A stretch of DNA of 64,000 bases from Tachypleus tridentatus (GCF_004210375.1 NC_134833.1:147800127-147864126); one strand, 5' to 3'. Positions 32,655 through 46,895 are shown, counted from the stretch's first letter. Program-made: numbers and translations. The notes: generated from the letters alone by a model not told the origin.

Positions 32655-33146
32655 ACATAAAGTAGTCTGTAAACACTCTTAAACATATGGTGTAGCTTCA
32701 GTTGTTTCATGGTAGTTTAGTTTTGTTGAACCGCAGACTCAAAAATGAAAACATTCTCACATTTACAGCGTATAACTGTATTAAAAAATTTACGAACTTT
32801 AAGAGGGTATGCAGTCTAGCTTTCGAAAAACATTTTTATTTTATGAATCTGTCGATTTATTCATTCCAGGATGTTAAAATTGATAATTACGCTTATCTGC
32901 AATTACAAAGGAAGCTTCATGTAGATCTCAAACTTTTACTCCTTTTAATGTCAGTTCATGAGTGTCTATTTGGTTAAATTATTTTTATCATTATTTTGTA
33001 CTGGTTAAACGACGCCGTTTGGTTAGATTCAGTAATGTTTAGAACAGTGATGGGATTCAAATATTTTAACAACCAATTATATGTCGCGTTACACACCACA
33101 ATTTTGTGTGATTAAAAAATAACAAAAAATATCTTACTCAAATAAT
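32655..33146. other. Spacer, unit 2
   Basis: Equivalent to 14396-14881 of unit 1. It carries the same 91-residue plus-strand ORF (32702-32977) with four changes. No function recognised. Confidence 0.4.
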
Positions 33147-33641
33147 TTATTCAGCATGCTTTAAATATTTCCAAATTACAACTTGATTATCATTAAAATT
33201 TTTATTCCTTCCACGCTTGAACCCGTTGTCATCAGCTCTGTGTATTTTCATAGCCAAATTTTTACTGGAAAAGTGGGATTCTGTGAAACTGAATTCATAC
33301 AATTTATCAGCCTCTTTCCAAGGCAACAACTTTATCAGTACTTCAAAACCCTGGTTGAAGTATGTTTACCTGTTCATGAATTTTATTGTCATTTTCTTGT
33401 GCATTGTTTGTTAATTTTAAGCGAGCAAAATTCGTAGTATTTTCATCGCCATTTGAGTTTTATGATACATAGATGGTATCACCAGAGATACCGAGTGTAT
33501 TTTCATCGTGTGTGTGTGTTGTTGCATAAACAGCCACACTAGGTTTTTTGTGTGTACAAATTCATGATTATAGGTTTCTAGTGCCTTATACTTACTTCTG
33601 TTCCAATGCGAATCATGTAGATTCAGATGACAAATATTCAT
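33147..33641 (-). pseudogene. hAT C-terminal fragment (third lineage), unit 2
   Basis: Nearly identical to the unit 1 fragment, including the junction LYEF to FTESHFSS where the dimerisation core has been lost. Units 1 and 2 therefore share a deletion that unit 3 lacks. Confidence 0.55.
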
Positions 33642-34501
33642 GTTGCTGGGGTTCCAATTCCAATGGTGATCTGCAAGCTACCCAAATCTTTAATGAAATG
33701 TAATAGTGGCAAATGTACATGTTGATATATAGGAGACAGTAAACTACATTTTTAATGTTTAACTGTATGATGGTAGATTCGACACCAGCCAGAATTCATG
33801 ACAGTCAGGTGAATTTAAAAGCTATAAACTTAAGCTACATGCTAAGAAATTAACTATTTGTTTTATTAAAAACAGATGACTACTCAAAAAGAGAGTTATT
33901 GGTGATTGGAGACAAAGAGAAGAAATTCCACCAAATTTCATAAAACCTCCAGTGGTTTATTAAAGGCGTAAATTTAATAAAGACTCGATAGAGCTATTTT
34001 AGAAAAACTTTTTGCACCAAATATTTATAATTTCATGAAACAGGTTTCGTGTAGTTTTTATAAAAAAATTCATTGGAATTACAACCATCTGTATAAAATG
34101 TAATAGTGTTATATTCTACAATATTTTCCTACTTCATTTATAAAATTATTTCTAGAGTTTTCGAGATTTGTTTCAAAACTCTATAATACATATTATCAAG
34201 GAGTTTTGAACAATATTAATCTTGACTATATCACTTTTGCGCGAAATTATTTTTTCAAACTTTTTAAATCAAAACGTGTAAATTCTTTAGATCCTGAGTT
34301 TTGAAGAGTGAAACTCGTTGTTTGGTATTATTTGTGTTCAATTTCTCAACTCTGATTTTTACTTTTAAATTGTAGTTTAAAACGTGGGTAATGACTGGAA
34401 TTTATAAGGTCAACTTGGTAAAACTGATGCCGCAGAACCTTCATGTAGCAATTTATTTTATTGGACATTTGGTGAAATTATTATTATTTTGTTTTCTATT
34501 T

Positions 34502-34727
34502 GGGAGGGGCCCGCATAGACAGGAAGATAAGGCATTCGACTCGCCATTTCAGCCGTGGGGGTTATAATGTGAAAATGAATTCCACTGTTCTTTGGTAAAA
34601 GAGTAGCCCAAGAGTTGGTGGTGGGTGGTGATGACTACTTGCTTTCCCTCTACTCTTACACTGCCAAATTAGAGATGGCTAACGCAGAAAACCCTCGAGT
34701 AGCTTTGCGCGAAATTCCAAACAAACC
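34502..34727 (+). mobile_element. tRNA-derived SINE, head-deleted, unit 2
   Basis: Orthologous to 16249-16475, with the same loss of the B-box region. Confidence 0.8.
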
Positions 34728-35440
34728 AAAATCTTCTGAGGTGATTGGGGGAGAGGGCATTTGTGAAAGTAACATTTTTAGTTATAGTATGATTGCATCT
34801 TATTAAATAATCAAATTTTGACTTTTTGTAACATGTTTGCATCCTTGATTGGTCCCATTTGGACTGTATTAAGTGTTTTGTTACCTTCATATATCTTTTT
34901 CAATCAACGTTACTATTTTATAACGTTTTACTTTATATTTGCTATCAATATTCTGCATTTCGTTACACACTTCTACTCTATACTTAAAACGTTAGCCTTC
35001 TGTTTAGTAATTTGGAGTTTTCTCAATGTAAAGTTTCTTCTTTAAACTTTCTTATATATTTTCAGAATCAGTAGTTGACTATTTTTCTTTTTTGAATAGT
35101 TTAGAATAAAAGTTTCTATAATTGTATGTATCGTTCTAGAACAAACAGTCACATCTTTCGAAAGAAAAAACAACAAAAAACACTATGTCTTTTTCTGTTG
35201 AGATTTTTAAAATTCACAGTTGAAGTCTACTCAACTGCTGGGATTTTTTTTGGACCGCAACACTTAATTTTCAGTTACCTGTTTGCAAATGTTGTTGCAC
35301 AAAGGAATGGTGAATATTCCACAATCAACAAACTCGAGCGTTATCCAATGAAAAGGAATTATGTAAATTCATGTTTCCAGTTTCTCCTGGTTTATTAAAA
35401 GCTGCGTAAAAGTCCATTGTTTTAAAGAAATGTTTAGATC

Positions 35441-36969
35441 TTTGTCAAATGTTTCTTTGTCAAATCTGTCCAGCAGACCTTGAGCTTTCACTGCTTCATC
35501 TGATTTGTCATTTGCTAATTCAGACAAAGAATCAACAATGTCACTGTAGTGATTATTAGCACATGCAATTGCAGACAGACGGCACAACCAGCGTGTTGGA
35601 CACAGTGAGCGGATGTATTTAACTGGACCATTGTGGCTGTCTGACCATACAATATGTTCAAAGATTGTCTTGTATTTCCCTGACCTCTGAAGCAAGACAC
35701 GAAGTTCATGTACCCACTGGATAGAATCTCGAACACATTCACAAGCTTCAACTGCATGCTACATTGTTAAACTAGCCTTGTGTGCTCCGCAGTGAAAAAA
35801 CAAAGCTGAAGGTTGTTTCTCTTTTATTTTTGCCTGGCATCCACAATGTGCACAGCTCATGTTAGTGGCTCCATAATAAGTTTGTGCTCTTAATCCTGAC
35901 AGTGGTAAATTGAGTTTACTCTGTACATCAAGTATAGTCGAGGATATTGTTTTACAAGTTGTATTGTAAACACTGTACAAACCTAGAAATATCTCATGGA
36001 CGTCGAGGTTCTCATCTCCGTATCGTACACATATTGCTTCCTGTTCGACACCTGTGACATCTTGAGTGCCATCCACCATTAATGCAAATATTTTACTTTG
36101 CTGCACTTTGTGTGCTAGGTTCCTCAGTATTTGATGTCTGAACATCTCCATTATTTCATTCTGAGCCTGGGCTGATGTGAATGTGGTTTTCTTTGACAAG
36201 TAGGCCGACAGCTCAGGATTTCCTCTTCCAGGAGCTTCATTAACTGCAGGAAGTTCCTCTCCGTGTTAGTATGTTCACGTAATGCTAAACCTTGACGCAG
36301 AAAGAAACGTAAATTTCTGAATATTTTGACTAGACTTTTTTTGCATTCTTCCTGCTGCTTCTTTTTCCATCATGTAGCTGGACAGTCACTGGAGTTACAT
36401 CAAGTGAACCTTCTGGAGATATAACGAATCTGTGCTGAGGGGAGTATTGGTGTTCGTTGAATTTCTGTTTTGCCTTCATCCAGTTGCAAAAACCGGTGGA
36501 TATGAAGGTATACTCGACTGGCCTCTCAATTTCCTTGTAAAAGGCCTCTATTTTCCGCCTTGGCACAATGAAAGCATATAACGTTTTGAGTCTGATTGTC
36601 TAAGTGCAGTAATGGGAACTCATTAAACCACTTGCCCTGGAAGTTGATATTTTGAAATTTTGCTTTCTGTCGTGGTGTTAGTTGTGCGTCTGGATGATAT
36701 GGCTTTTCACACTGTATCTGTGGAGTGTCAGATTTGTCATTACTGCACAAACTTGTTTCACAACTATCTGGTGGTTCATGATGTGCAATAATTGCACATG
36801 CATTTTCAGACTCGTCCTCTGATGAACATGGTATTTCCTCTGTAAGGCAAGTTTCTATTCCTTTGCTTGAGGTTGTTGGATTATCTTCATCTGCACTGTC
36901 GCTTGTAGTACCAGTAACTGACTTGTAGAACTATCTAATATCGTAACCTTTGAGACGCTTGCTTGTCAT
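35441..36969 (-). pseudogene. ZMYM1-like transposase relic, unit 2
   Basis: Same architecture as in unit 1: N-terminal acidic/Ser region, TTF finger (CFHCAKAENRG, FCNWMKAKQKFNEHQ), and DUF4371 blocks FALMVDGTQDVTG and RAQTYYGATNM. The usual YDGA is YYGA here. The C-terminal 200 codons seen in units 1 and 3 are deleted, the frame ending after LLDRFDKE in unrelated sequence. Several stops are present. Confidence 0.8.
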
Positions 36970-38590
36970 AATTGGAATCTGTTTCCCAGATGACTCAACA
37001 GGCTAAAATACAGCGTTTATTGAAAAACTCTAACGTACAACAAACGAAGATAGAATAGAATGGAAGTAGGACTGAACTGTACAATGTATTTAAGTCGAAC
37101 GCCCGAACCTTACAGTGACTACAGAGCCGACAGACCGCCTGGGTATCGCTGGGACAATAATGTGTGCTAATTACAATACAAGTAATTACAAGATTCACGA
37201 AAATTCTTAATTAATCAGAAATATGTTATATTCCTGTTAATGCTCATCAAAAGACAAGCACGTTGTGATATAATGTCTATAAGCACGTCAATTAAATAAA
37301 AACCCTAAACAAAACTAACAATACAATTCGAGTAGAGGCTTCAGGCCGTTGAAATCGTTCATTTTGTGTTCTAATTATACAAGAAAATACAATATTTTTA
37401 CTATCTATGATAAAAGAATATATTGTTCTTTTACCATAAAGCACCAGCACTATATTAGAGGGCGGTGATAATCTGAAATTTAATGGATTATTGAGGGCTG
37501 TTGTAAAATCGAGGCTTAGACTAAAGAGAGCGAGCGGAATGTGTTGATGTAAGGCGCGTCTGGATCCGAGCGGCCGGAACCTGTCGTTAACTGTACACTA
37601 AACATACTCTATGGTCAGCGCCTTCAGCAGCTAAGGAGGGTAAGGCGTTCGACAATAAAACCGGCTAGACATGCATAAGAACAAATGGCGTAGGAAAACC
37701 GCTACAAGCTACACATGGCATGCCAGATTTAGAGATTTAGATCACAGGAGAATACGCTTGAGAGTAATATTTTCGAATTTCATGCTCTGTTCAATCTGTT
37801 GTGATAAAAATTTACTTTATCTTACACTACGTACAAGACGTAGGTAGATTCTGTGATAGTACTTGCAAGCCTTGCATGTATACTTAGACTTAGTGACTGA
37901 TACTAGCGAACTATCACTTGGATCGAAAAGTTTAGAAGTACGCCTATATTAAAGATGTACATTTCGACTACTAAAAGAAGCCTACATCCAGGCCTAATTG
38001 TGTAATTCGATTGGTAAGAACACGAGAATCACAAGAACAAACACACAATTTGTAGGCCTATGATGCAATAAAACAATTCAACAGAGAAAACTATAGGGGG
38101 GATCATTATATACACCATATAATAAAGGGGAGGATGTATATCCCATCCCCCCAGGATCTACGCCCCTGTCCATGGGACTTGTGTATCTCTATAAAATTTC
38201 GCAAACTCTCACCATACATTATGAGTATTTCCACTGACAGTTAATGATTCAATAAAGGATCATGAGCATTGAATCGAACATGTTGTCATCATTTATGCGA
38301 TAGAAATGTTACATACAAAGCTAGTTTTATTTGCATGTAATACTATTTAGTAGCAAAACAAATTAATAATCACAAAATAAACAAACAAGTATTACGACTA
38401 TAGGTTTGGAAGCGTGTGTTTAGGACACCAGTGAACATCGGTCAAGTTCCTTTCAGGTATCACCTGTCCAGTAGAGTCTAGAAAGCACAAGCAATGCATT
38501 CCCAATTCCTGGTCACACAGTTAAATGTCCCAAGGAAAAATTAAGGTCTGCCTCAAGGGCAGTTCAGGGTGAAATGTCTTTCTTTCTCCT
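36970..38590. other. Right spacer, unit 2
   Basis: Equivalent to 19080-20695. It closely matches the unit 3 right spacer (for example gtaggcctatgatgcaat and caccatataataa) and differs from unit 1. No gene recognised. Confidence 0.4.
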
Positions 38591-38633
38591 TTATATAGGT
38601 TAGCTAAAACTGGGGAAAACGTTCTCGTGGTTA

Positions 38634-38685
38634 ATTACGCTTCCATACATGGCACTGCTAGTAGCAGTTTTCACTTATTTGTACA
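38634..38685 (+). pseudogene. Possible signal-peptide exon with lost start codon
   Basis: Aligned with 20747-20798, but the first codon is ATT. An in-frame Met five codons later would still give MALLVAVFTYLY. The downstream splice-like block in unit 3 is also frame-broken (near 40410). Confidence 0.2.
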
Positions 38686-38839
38686 GTAAAATAACCATGT
38701 TTTTTTAAGGAATCGTTCAAACCCATTCTTAGGTATTTCTGTATTTAATCATCTCTTCCCCAAAATATTAAGAGTGTCAGTAAAACATTAACAAAAGCAT
38801 ACTTACTCTGAAGATCCCGAGAGCACTGAATCCATAGGA

Positions 38840-41510
38840 CTTGTGTATATGGGAGACAGTTCGCAACTTCTCAGGATACATTACAAGTACATCTGCTGAC
38901 AGTTCTTAAAGTTATATTTATAAATTACATCAACAAAGATATAATCAAACCTTCAGAATTAGCAATCGTGAAAATTGGGTGCTTGTTACAAGGACAGAAC
39001 TTAAAATTCTACTGTATGATAAACAAAGGTTTGTTGTATGTATTATAGTTATTTTTATAATTGTATGGATTTGGGATACCAAAGTCGGAATTTTTTATTG
39101 GTTTTTGTTTAAAATTAGAACAAATTGATGACAAAGACCATTATAATGTAATCTATATTGACTCTTTTAAAGTTAGAACAAATTGATGACAAAGAGCGTT
39201 ATAAAGACCATCTTTATTGTCTCTGAAGTTAAAACAATTTGACGAGAGTTGAGGGTTGTTACATCTCCATTATCTCTCTAAATCTTAATTGTAGTTAACG
39301 ACACATCTTTAATCAGTAAACTTATGCTTCTAATCTTTACTTTGTTCCACAGATTTGTTTGATAATACTACTACCCTTACCCTTATTCTTCTGCGGTGAT
39401 AAGCGAACGCAGACTAAGTAGAATCAGTTTGTGGTTTTTTGATCTACTGCACTACACGTGCACAAGGGTGTGTTATTTTAAGTAAATATGACACCTAACA
39501 GAACATTTAAGTGTTACTTAATGGTCATGTGGGCCATGTAAATTCAAATATTACAAAACGGCAATGATGGCCATAAACATACAAATATTACGTAACGGTA
39601 ATTCTGGTCATATAAGTTATGTACTGTATTTGAAGTTTTAGGAACTGCACCTTCCTGGAGTTTAGTATTATATGAGGTTTTATTAATATATTTTAAACGT
39701 GTAGTAAAAGTTTGGTGAAACGGAGAGAGCCTCGAGGCAACAGCTAGTACGTTTCGTGATCCTTTGATTACGTGTCCACTTTTGTCTCTGTACTGATGGT
39801 CTAGTTAATAATATTGCTAATGTATCTAATTATATTGCTTTTAAAATACTTATTTATTAGTAAATTTTAGCTATAGATTTTGTTTCGCTTTATTAACTTA
39901 ATATAAGTATTTGGGACTAACCTGAATCTCCTAAGCTGGTCTAATCTCGTGAGATATTATTGAAATTAAGGCCGAAAATGATACTTTTTATAAAAAAGAA
40001 CGTTAGACAAAGACATAAAATTGTCTATACTTATAAAAAAGGTTTATTTGTTTTTTTAGATTCATTCTAAGTAGGTAGCTTGCTTTGATCTTAAGTTAAT
40101 ATTAATGTAATTTGTATATTACATGTATCATTAATAACTGTTACCTTCGGCTGTTATAATCGCAATAATTAATATTTTCACTTTTTGGGCGAAATTTTCT
40201 GAAAAGACACATTTATCTAAGCCTTCAAAGTGTTATTTTAGAATACCTTAAGATACACAAAGAACAACACAGTTCTGAAGAATGCGTTTTCATTTCCATT
40301 GTCTTACTAAAATATTTTCATTTTCATTGAAAGTATGTCTAATTCGTTAGCATTTTGAGTCTCGAGTTATTTTATTTACAGGATTGGTTATGTAAAACTA
40401 TATTATTCATCAATATATGGAATTGGAAGTTCATAAAATGTATCCTACTACATTCCAGGATCACAGTTTCTGTTTTCAGTAAGGATTCCCCGTTCAGACT
40501 TTACTACTTGATAGGTTGTGGTAAGTATTTGAGAATAATACGAATCTTATTTTATTTTTTGTTGTACCTTGCTATGATGGGTTTAGTTTTAAGCCTCAGC
40601 TACTTGACATCTTTAATTAACTGGTACTATATTAACTACTTAATTTAACTCTTCTTACATGAAGCTTAAACATCATAGAACTATTGTTTAAGCAGTTTCA
40701 ACATCATTATTATTACCGTTTTGTTTTCATCCATGTATGTGTGTGTTTATCACCAATATTTCTCGAAAACAGTTGGGTAGATTTAAACGAAAGTTAGTAT
40801 ACAATTGGACTATAACCCAACATAGAAGTGATTAATATTTGGAGAGTCGATGTCAAAGGTAACAGCGAGTTCACGAAAAAAAAATCATATTTGTTACCAT
40901 GAAGACCGATTTTGTACACTATTTCGTTTTTATATCTTATACAAAAACGAACGGATTTGTTAAAACCTTTATAATCATATGTGGAATGTTATTACCTATT
41001 GTTCGTTGATGTTCATAACGATAAACATTCAGACACATTTTCATATGTTTTAAGGACCAAATATGGTCAAGGACATTTAGGTACTGGTATTATTGTTTTA
41101 TTATTGACTGAGTTAAAGGTATTGCGTTGAGCAGGTTACAAAATCGTAATTTAGAATGCACTTGATAACTGATAAATTTAACGCCATCCTTTTGTTTCGC
41201 TTTAAAACATCCTATACTTATCAATCTGATTTAGAAACATTGTTGTAGAGCAGCACTTGGTTGAGTGAGGCCTGTTTCTTGGAAAAATAACGTTATTTAA
41301 ACAAACCTGTTTCTTTTATAAACAATACAAAACATGGAAACGTACCAACTTTATGGGATTAATATAAAACAGTACACTGAATATTTGGTTTGCGAGTTAT
41401 TTTATACTCTTGGTAAACATGATAATGTTTTGTTTATAATAAGAAGCCTTGACTATACCATTTCTTTCCAACTTGAGAAAAAAAGATTGTTTAGTCTCAA
41501 TTGTTAAGTT
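38840..41510. other. AT-rich left spacer, unit 3
   Basis: Near-copy of 1-2680. A 97-residue ORF at 40355-40648 runs through the splice-like block but depends on an indel that the other units lack, so it is not taken as a gene. Confidence 0.4.
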
Positions 41511-41514
41511 GGTT

Positions 41515-44500
41515 AAAAATAACGATATGGATGTTAGATAGATACAAAATTATGAAAAAATAGATATATGAAGTTCAGATTGCAAGTCGATGAAGAATAT
41601 AGATATGGGTGAGAAGTGGTCGGTAATATAATGACGAATAGAATTTGGGTGTGAAATAGTTAGCAAGACGATTAAAAATAGAGATGTGGATGTCAAGCAG
41701 TCGGTAAGATAATGCAAAATGGAGATGTGAGGGATAAGTAGTTAGAAAATAGGTGAAGAATAAATATTTGATGTCAAATAGTTAGCGAGACGATAAACAA
41801 TAGAGATGTGGATGTTAAACAGTTAAAAAGTAGTGAAGAAAAATGATGTTGGAGCCAGATAGTTATAAAAATATGAATAATATATATATGAATTTCAAAT
41901 AGTAACAAGATGAAGAATGGAGATCCGATTGGAAAGTGGTGGGTGATAGAAGAAAGAATATAGATTTGGGAGTCTAATAGATAGAAGGACAAGAATAGAG
42001 ATTTGAGTGTCAAATAGTCAGCAAGACGATGAAAAATAGAGACCTGGATGTCAAGCGGTCGGTAAGATATTGCTAAATGAAGGTGCGAGAGTTAAATATT
42101 TAGAAAAAAAAGGTAAATAATGGAGATTCGGATGTCAAATAATTTGCAAGACGATAAACAAGAGAGATGTGGGCGTGAAACAGTTAAATGGTAGGTGAAC
42201 AATAAAAATATGGAAGCGAGATAGTTATAAAAATATGAAGAGTCGATTGATGAATTTCAAGTAGCTAGACGAAGAAGAGAAGAGATCTGGGTGGGAAGTG
42301 GTGGATAATACAACTAATAGTAGTGTTTTGGGGGTTACTTTGATAGAAGGACAAGATTGATATTCAGGTGTCAAATAGTAAGAAATGCGACGAAGAATAG
42401 AGATTTACATGTCAAATAGTTGAAACGTAGGTGAAGAATAACGATATAAAAGTCAGATAGCTACAAAAATATGAAGAATAGATATATGAAGCTCAAATAG
42501 CAAGACGATGAAAAATACAGTACTGGGTAGCAAGTGGTCTTTAATACAAAAAATAGAAATTTGGGTGTTAAATAGAAAGAAGGACAAAAATAGAGATTTG
42601 GGTGTCAAATAGTTAGCAAGACGATGAAGAACAGAGTATGAATAGATATTCGGATGTCTTATAATTAGCAAAGCAATGAAGAATAAAGATATGGATGTCA
42701 AAGAGTTAAAAAAGTAGATGAACAATAAAGATGTGGAAGCAAGATGGTTATAAAAATATGAAAAATAGATATATGAATTTTAAATAGCAAGATGAAGAAG
42801 AATAGAGATGTGGGTGGATGTTGTGGGTAATACATTGAAGAATAGAGATTTGGGTGATAGATATATAGAATGGGAAGAATAGAGATTTGAGTATCAAATA
42901 GTTAGGAAGAGGATGTAAAATAGATACTTGGATGCCAAGTTGTGGAAACATAATGCAAAATGGAGATCTGAGAAATAAATATTTAAAAAAAGGTAAGAAT
43001 AGATATTTCTACATCCAATACTAAGCAAGACGACGAAGAATAAAGATACGGATGTGAAACAATTAAAAGTTATTTGAAAAATAAAGATCTGGATGCCAGA
43101 TTTTTATAAAAACGTGAATGAGAGGTCTATGAATTTCAAATAGTAAAACGAAGAAGAATAGAAGTATGGATGGGAAGTGGTGAATAATACAACGAAGAAT
43201 AGAGATTTGGGTGTTAGATATATAGAATGGCAAGAATAGATATTTGAATGTGAAATAGTTAGAAAGAGTTCAAGAATGGAGACTTGGATGTCAACGTTCA
43301 ATAAGATAATGCAGAATGAAGATCTGAGGAATAAATACAAAGAAAAATGTATAAACACAACGAAGAATAAGTATTAGGGTGTGAGATATATAGAATGGCA
43401 AAAATAGATATTTGAATGTTAAATAGTTAGGAAAACATTCAAGAATAGAGACCTGGATGTCAAGCATTGAGTAAGATAATGCAAAATGGAAATCTCAGGA
43501 ATGAATTCTTAGTAAAGAGTATCAATAAAGATTTGGATCTCAAACAATTAGCCAGGCAATGACGAATATAGATATGGATGTCAAACAGTTAAAAGAAATG
43601 GTTTGTTTGTTTTGGAATTTCGCACAAAGCTACTCGAGGGCTATCTGTGCTAGCCGTCACTAATTTAGCAGTGTAAGACCAGAGGGAAGGCAGCTAGTTA
43701 TCACCACCCACCGCCAACTCTTGGGCTACTCTTTTACCAACGAATAGTAAGATTGACCGTCACATTATAACGCCCTTACGGCTGAAAGGGCGAGCATGTT
43801 TGGCGCGACTCAGGCGCGAACCCGCGACCCTCAGATTACGAAGCGCACGCCTTAACTCGCTAGGCCATGCCAGACCCAAAAGAAATGGAAAATAAAGATT
43901 TGGATGCCATGCCTTTGTAAAAATATGATGAAGAGCATATGAATTTGAAATAGCAAGACGAAAAAAAAATAGAGATGTGGGTGGGAAGTGGTTGGTAATA
44001 GAAAGAAGAATAGAGGTTTGGGTGTTAGATATGTAAAATGAGAAGAATAGAGATTTGGGTGTGAATTAGTTAGGGAGAGGATAAGAAAAAGAGACCTGGA
44101 TATCGTGCGGTCGATAAGATAATGCAAAATGGAGATATGAGGAATAAATGCTTAGAGAGAAGGAAAGAATAGAGATTATGATGTTAAATACATAGCAAGA
44201 GATGAAGAATAGAGATATAGAGGTCACACAGTTAAAATGCCGTTGAAGAGTAAAAATCTGAATGCTAGATTTTTATAAAATTATGAAGAATAGATATATG
44301 ATTATAAAATAGCAAGACGAAGAAGAATGGAGATGTGGGTGGGAACTTGTTGGTTATATAACGAAGAATAGAGATTTGCGTGTCAGATATACAGAAGGAG
44401 AAAAATATATATTTGGTTGTTAAATAGATAGCAAGACGATGAAGAATAGGGACGAAGGTCAAGCAGTGAGTAATTTAATGCAAAATGGATATATAATAAA

Positions 44501-45960
44501 TAAATTCTTAGAAAAAAGGTTTGAATAGAGATTTGGAACTCAAATACTTATGAAAGTGTTGAAAAAGAGAGATATGGATGTCAAACAGTTAAAATAAAGG
44601 TGAAAAATAAGATTTGCATGACAGATTTTTATAAAATATGAAGAATAGACATATGAATTTCAAATAGCAACACGAAGAAGAATAGAGATGTGGGTAAAAA
44701 TTGGTGGGAAATACAACAAAGAATAGATATGTGGGTGTTAGATACACTGAATGGTAAAAATCGAGATTTGAGTTTGAAATTGTTAGGAAGAGGATGAAAA
44801 ATAGAGACCTGGATATCATGTGGTTGGAAAGATAATGCAAAATAAAGATCTGAGGAATAAATGCTCAGAAAAATGTATGAATAAAGATTTGGATCTCAAA
44901 CAATTAGCAAAGCAATGAAGAATAGAGATATGGATGACAAACAGTTAAAACATAGATGAAAAATAAAGAATTGGATGGAAGATTTTTACAAAATATGAAG
45001 GATAGATATATAAATTTCAAATAGCAAGACGAAGAAGAATAGAGATATGGGTGGAAGTGGTTAGTAATACATTGAAGAATAGAAATTCGGGTGATAGATA
45101 TATAGAATGGCAAGAATAGAGAGTTGAGTATGAAATGGTTAGGAAGAGGATGAAATATAGAGACTTGCATGTCAAGTGGTGGGAAGGGAATGCAAAATGC
45201 AGATCTGAGGAATAAGTGCTTTGAAAAAAATGTAAGAATAGAGATTATGATGTTAAGTGCACAGCAAGACGAAGAAGAATAGAGTTGTGGGTGGGAATTG
45301 GTGGGTAATACAACAAAGAATAGATAATTGGGTGTTAGATATATAGAATGATAAGAATTGAGATTTCACTGTCAAATAATTAGGAAAAGGATGAAAAATA
45401 GAGACCTTGATATCATGCAGACAGTAAGATAATACAAACTGGAGATCTGAGGAATAAATATTGAGAAAAAAGGGAAGAACAGATTTCTACATACAATACT
45501 TATGAGGACGAAAAAGAATAGTATTATGGATGTGAAACAATTAAAAGTTATGTGAAAAATAAAAACCGGATGCCAGATTATAATAAAACTGTGAAGGACA
45601 GGTTGATGAATTTCAAATAGTAAAACGACGAAGAATAGATGCGAAGTGGTGAATGTTGGATGTACAGAATGGCAAGAATAGATATTTGAATGTTCACGAA
45701 TGAAGACTGATATCAACGTTCGGTTCGATAATTCAAAACGGAATGAGGAATAAATGCGGAGAAAAAAAAATGTAAGAATAGAGATTATGATACCAGATAC
45801 ATAGCAAGAAGAAGAAGAATAGAGACATGGATGTCTAACAGTTAAAAAATATGATTTGGATGCGATGTTTTTGTAAAATTATGACATATGTACAATTCAA
45901 AGAGAAAGACGACGAAGAATAGACATTAGGTTGTGATTTAGATAACACAAAAATGAATAT
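41515..45960. repeat. Purine-rich degenerate satellite, unit 3
   Basis: Near-copy of 2690-7130, of the same length and monomer order, with the SINE inside. Confidence 0.85.
43602..43877 (-). mobile_element. tRNA-derived SINE with 11-bp target duplication, unit 3
   Basis: Identical position and boundaries to 4767-5042. The target duplication aaaagaaatgg is at 43591-43601 and 43878-43888. It was inherited by duplication, not by a second insertion. Confidence 0.9.
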
Positions 45961-46343
45961 CTGAGGAATAAAATGCTTAGAAAAACTCTGTAATAATTGT
46001 ATCAGAGTGTGTGAAGGAAAGTATTCCGGTTTTAAAGCGAAGTTTGTAATAGGTTGTTTGAGAAGGAATAGAAATACAGACCGATACACATTTGGTTATG
46101 TATGTACATTACGGGTATCGAAACTGGATTACAGTAACTGTAGATGCATCTTTTCTTTATTACAATGAAGACTTTACGTGGTGCTGTTGAATGAAGTTTC
46201 ATTAACCAAGGAAAAACTTCCGAAACACCAGTTCTTTAAGAACGATAAAGAATTGTACAATTTTAATTTATACACATGATACAAAAGTTACAAATGAGCG
46301 AATGACACCACAATATTTCACTAAAAAGAGTTCATAGTTCTAG

Positions 46344-46895
46344 TTAATGACCTTCCGTTGGAGAGACCGTGCTATCGCCTTCGCTAGCCTCCCGGCGCCG
46401 ACGTTCTACACCTTCCGTTGGAGAGACCGTGCAAGCGCCTTCGCCAGCCTCCCGACGCCGACGTTCTATACCTTCCGTTGGAGAGACCGTGCTAGCGCCT
46501 TCGCCAGCCTCCCGACGCCGACGTTCTACACCTTCCGTTGGAGAGACCGTGCTAGCGCCTTCGCCAGCCTCCCGACGCCGACGTTCTACACCTTCCGTTG
46601 GAGAGACCGTGCTAGCGTTTTCGCCAGCCTCCCGACGTCGACGTTCTACATCTTCCGTTGGAGAGACAGTGGTAGCGCCTTCGCCAGCCTCCTGACGCCG
46701 ACGTTCTACACCTTTCGTTGGAGAGACAGTGGTAGCGCCTTCGCCAGCCTCCCGACGCCGACGTTCTAAATCACTAGTCATTTGGTTATCGTCGGTAACG
46801 AATACCGTGGATGTAGATGGGTCTGTAGGGTAAAAATGCAATGACGTGAAGTTAAAATATAAAAACAAAATTGCTAATAGAATCTTACACTCCAT
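46344..46895 (-). CDS. Secreted tandem-repeat protein with tetra-arginine sites, intact copy
   Basis: 183 residues and the cleanest member of the family. The signal peptide begins MECK with core ILLAILFLYFNF; the spacer contains VFVTDDNQMTSD. Exactly seven 60-bp repeats follow without an indel, ending SPTEGH and TAA. Most repeats are EAGEGASTVSPTEGVE plus RRRR. The second polybasic site is RRRQ, and other variants are NASTV (one repeat) and ACTV (one extra Cys). The product would be a secreted acidic protein punctuated by Arg runs, plausibly cut by a furin-like enzyme into 16-residue peptides. The alternative is an uncleaved repetitive secreted protein. It has a TATA box 70 bp upstream and no introns. 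Confidence 0.72.
   Translation of the reverse strand: MECKILLAILFLYFNFTSLHFYPTDPSTSTVFVTDDNQMTSDLERRRREAGEGATTVSPTKGVERRRQEAGEGATTVSPTEDVERRRREAGENASTVSPTEGVERRRREAGEGASTVSPTEGVERRRREAGEGASTVSPTEGIERRRREAGEGACTVSPTEGVERRRREASEGDSTVSPTEGH
46351..46769 (-). repeat. 60-bp coding minisatellite, 7 repeats, unit 3
   Basis: Seven perfect-length 60-bp units, the shortest array in the window and the only complete one without a 59-bp variant. The two units nearest the N-terminus carry agacagtggtagc where the others have agaccgtgctagc. Confidence 0.95.

Larger units (their letters stand above)
20953..38839 (+). repeat. Tandem unit 2 (17.9 kb)
   Basis: Second copy. It is shorter than its neighbours despite two retroelement insertions, because its satellite (1.7 kb) and its ZBED-type hAT element are reduced. 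Left-part variants group it with unit 4 (for example ttgtatgtatcattaa and ctgttagcttcg); right-part variants group it with unit 3. Confidence 0.9.

Noticed and set aside
40355..40648. 97-residue plus-strand ORF in unit 3 through the splice-like block
   Set aside because: Depends on a unit 3-specific indel that joins two frames; absent from unit 1, which is otherwise nearly identical.
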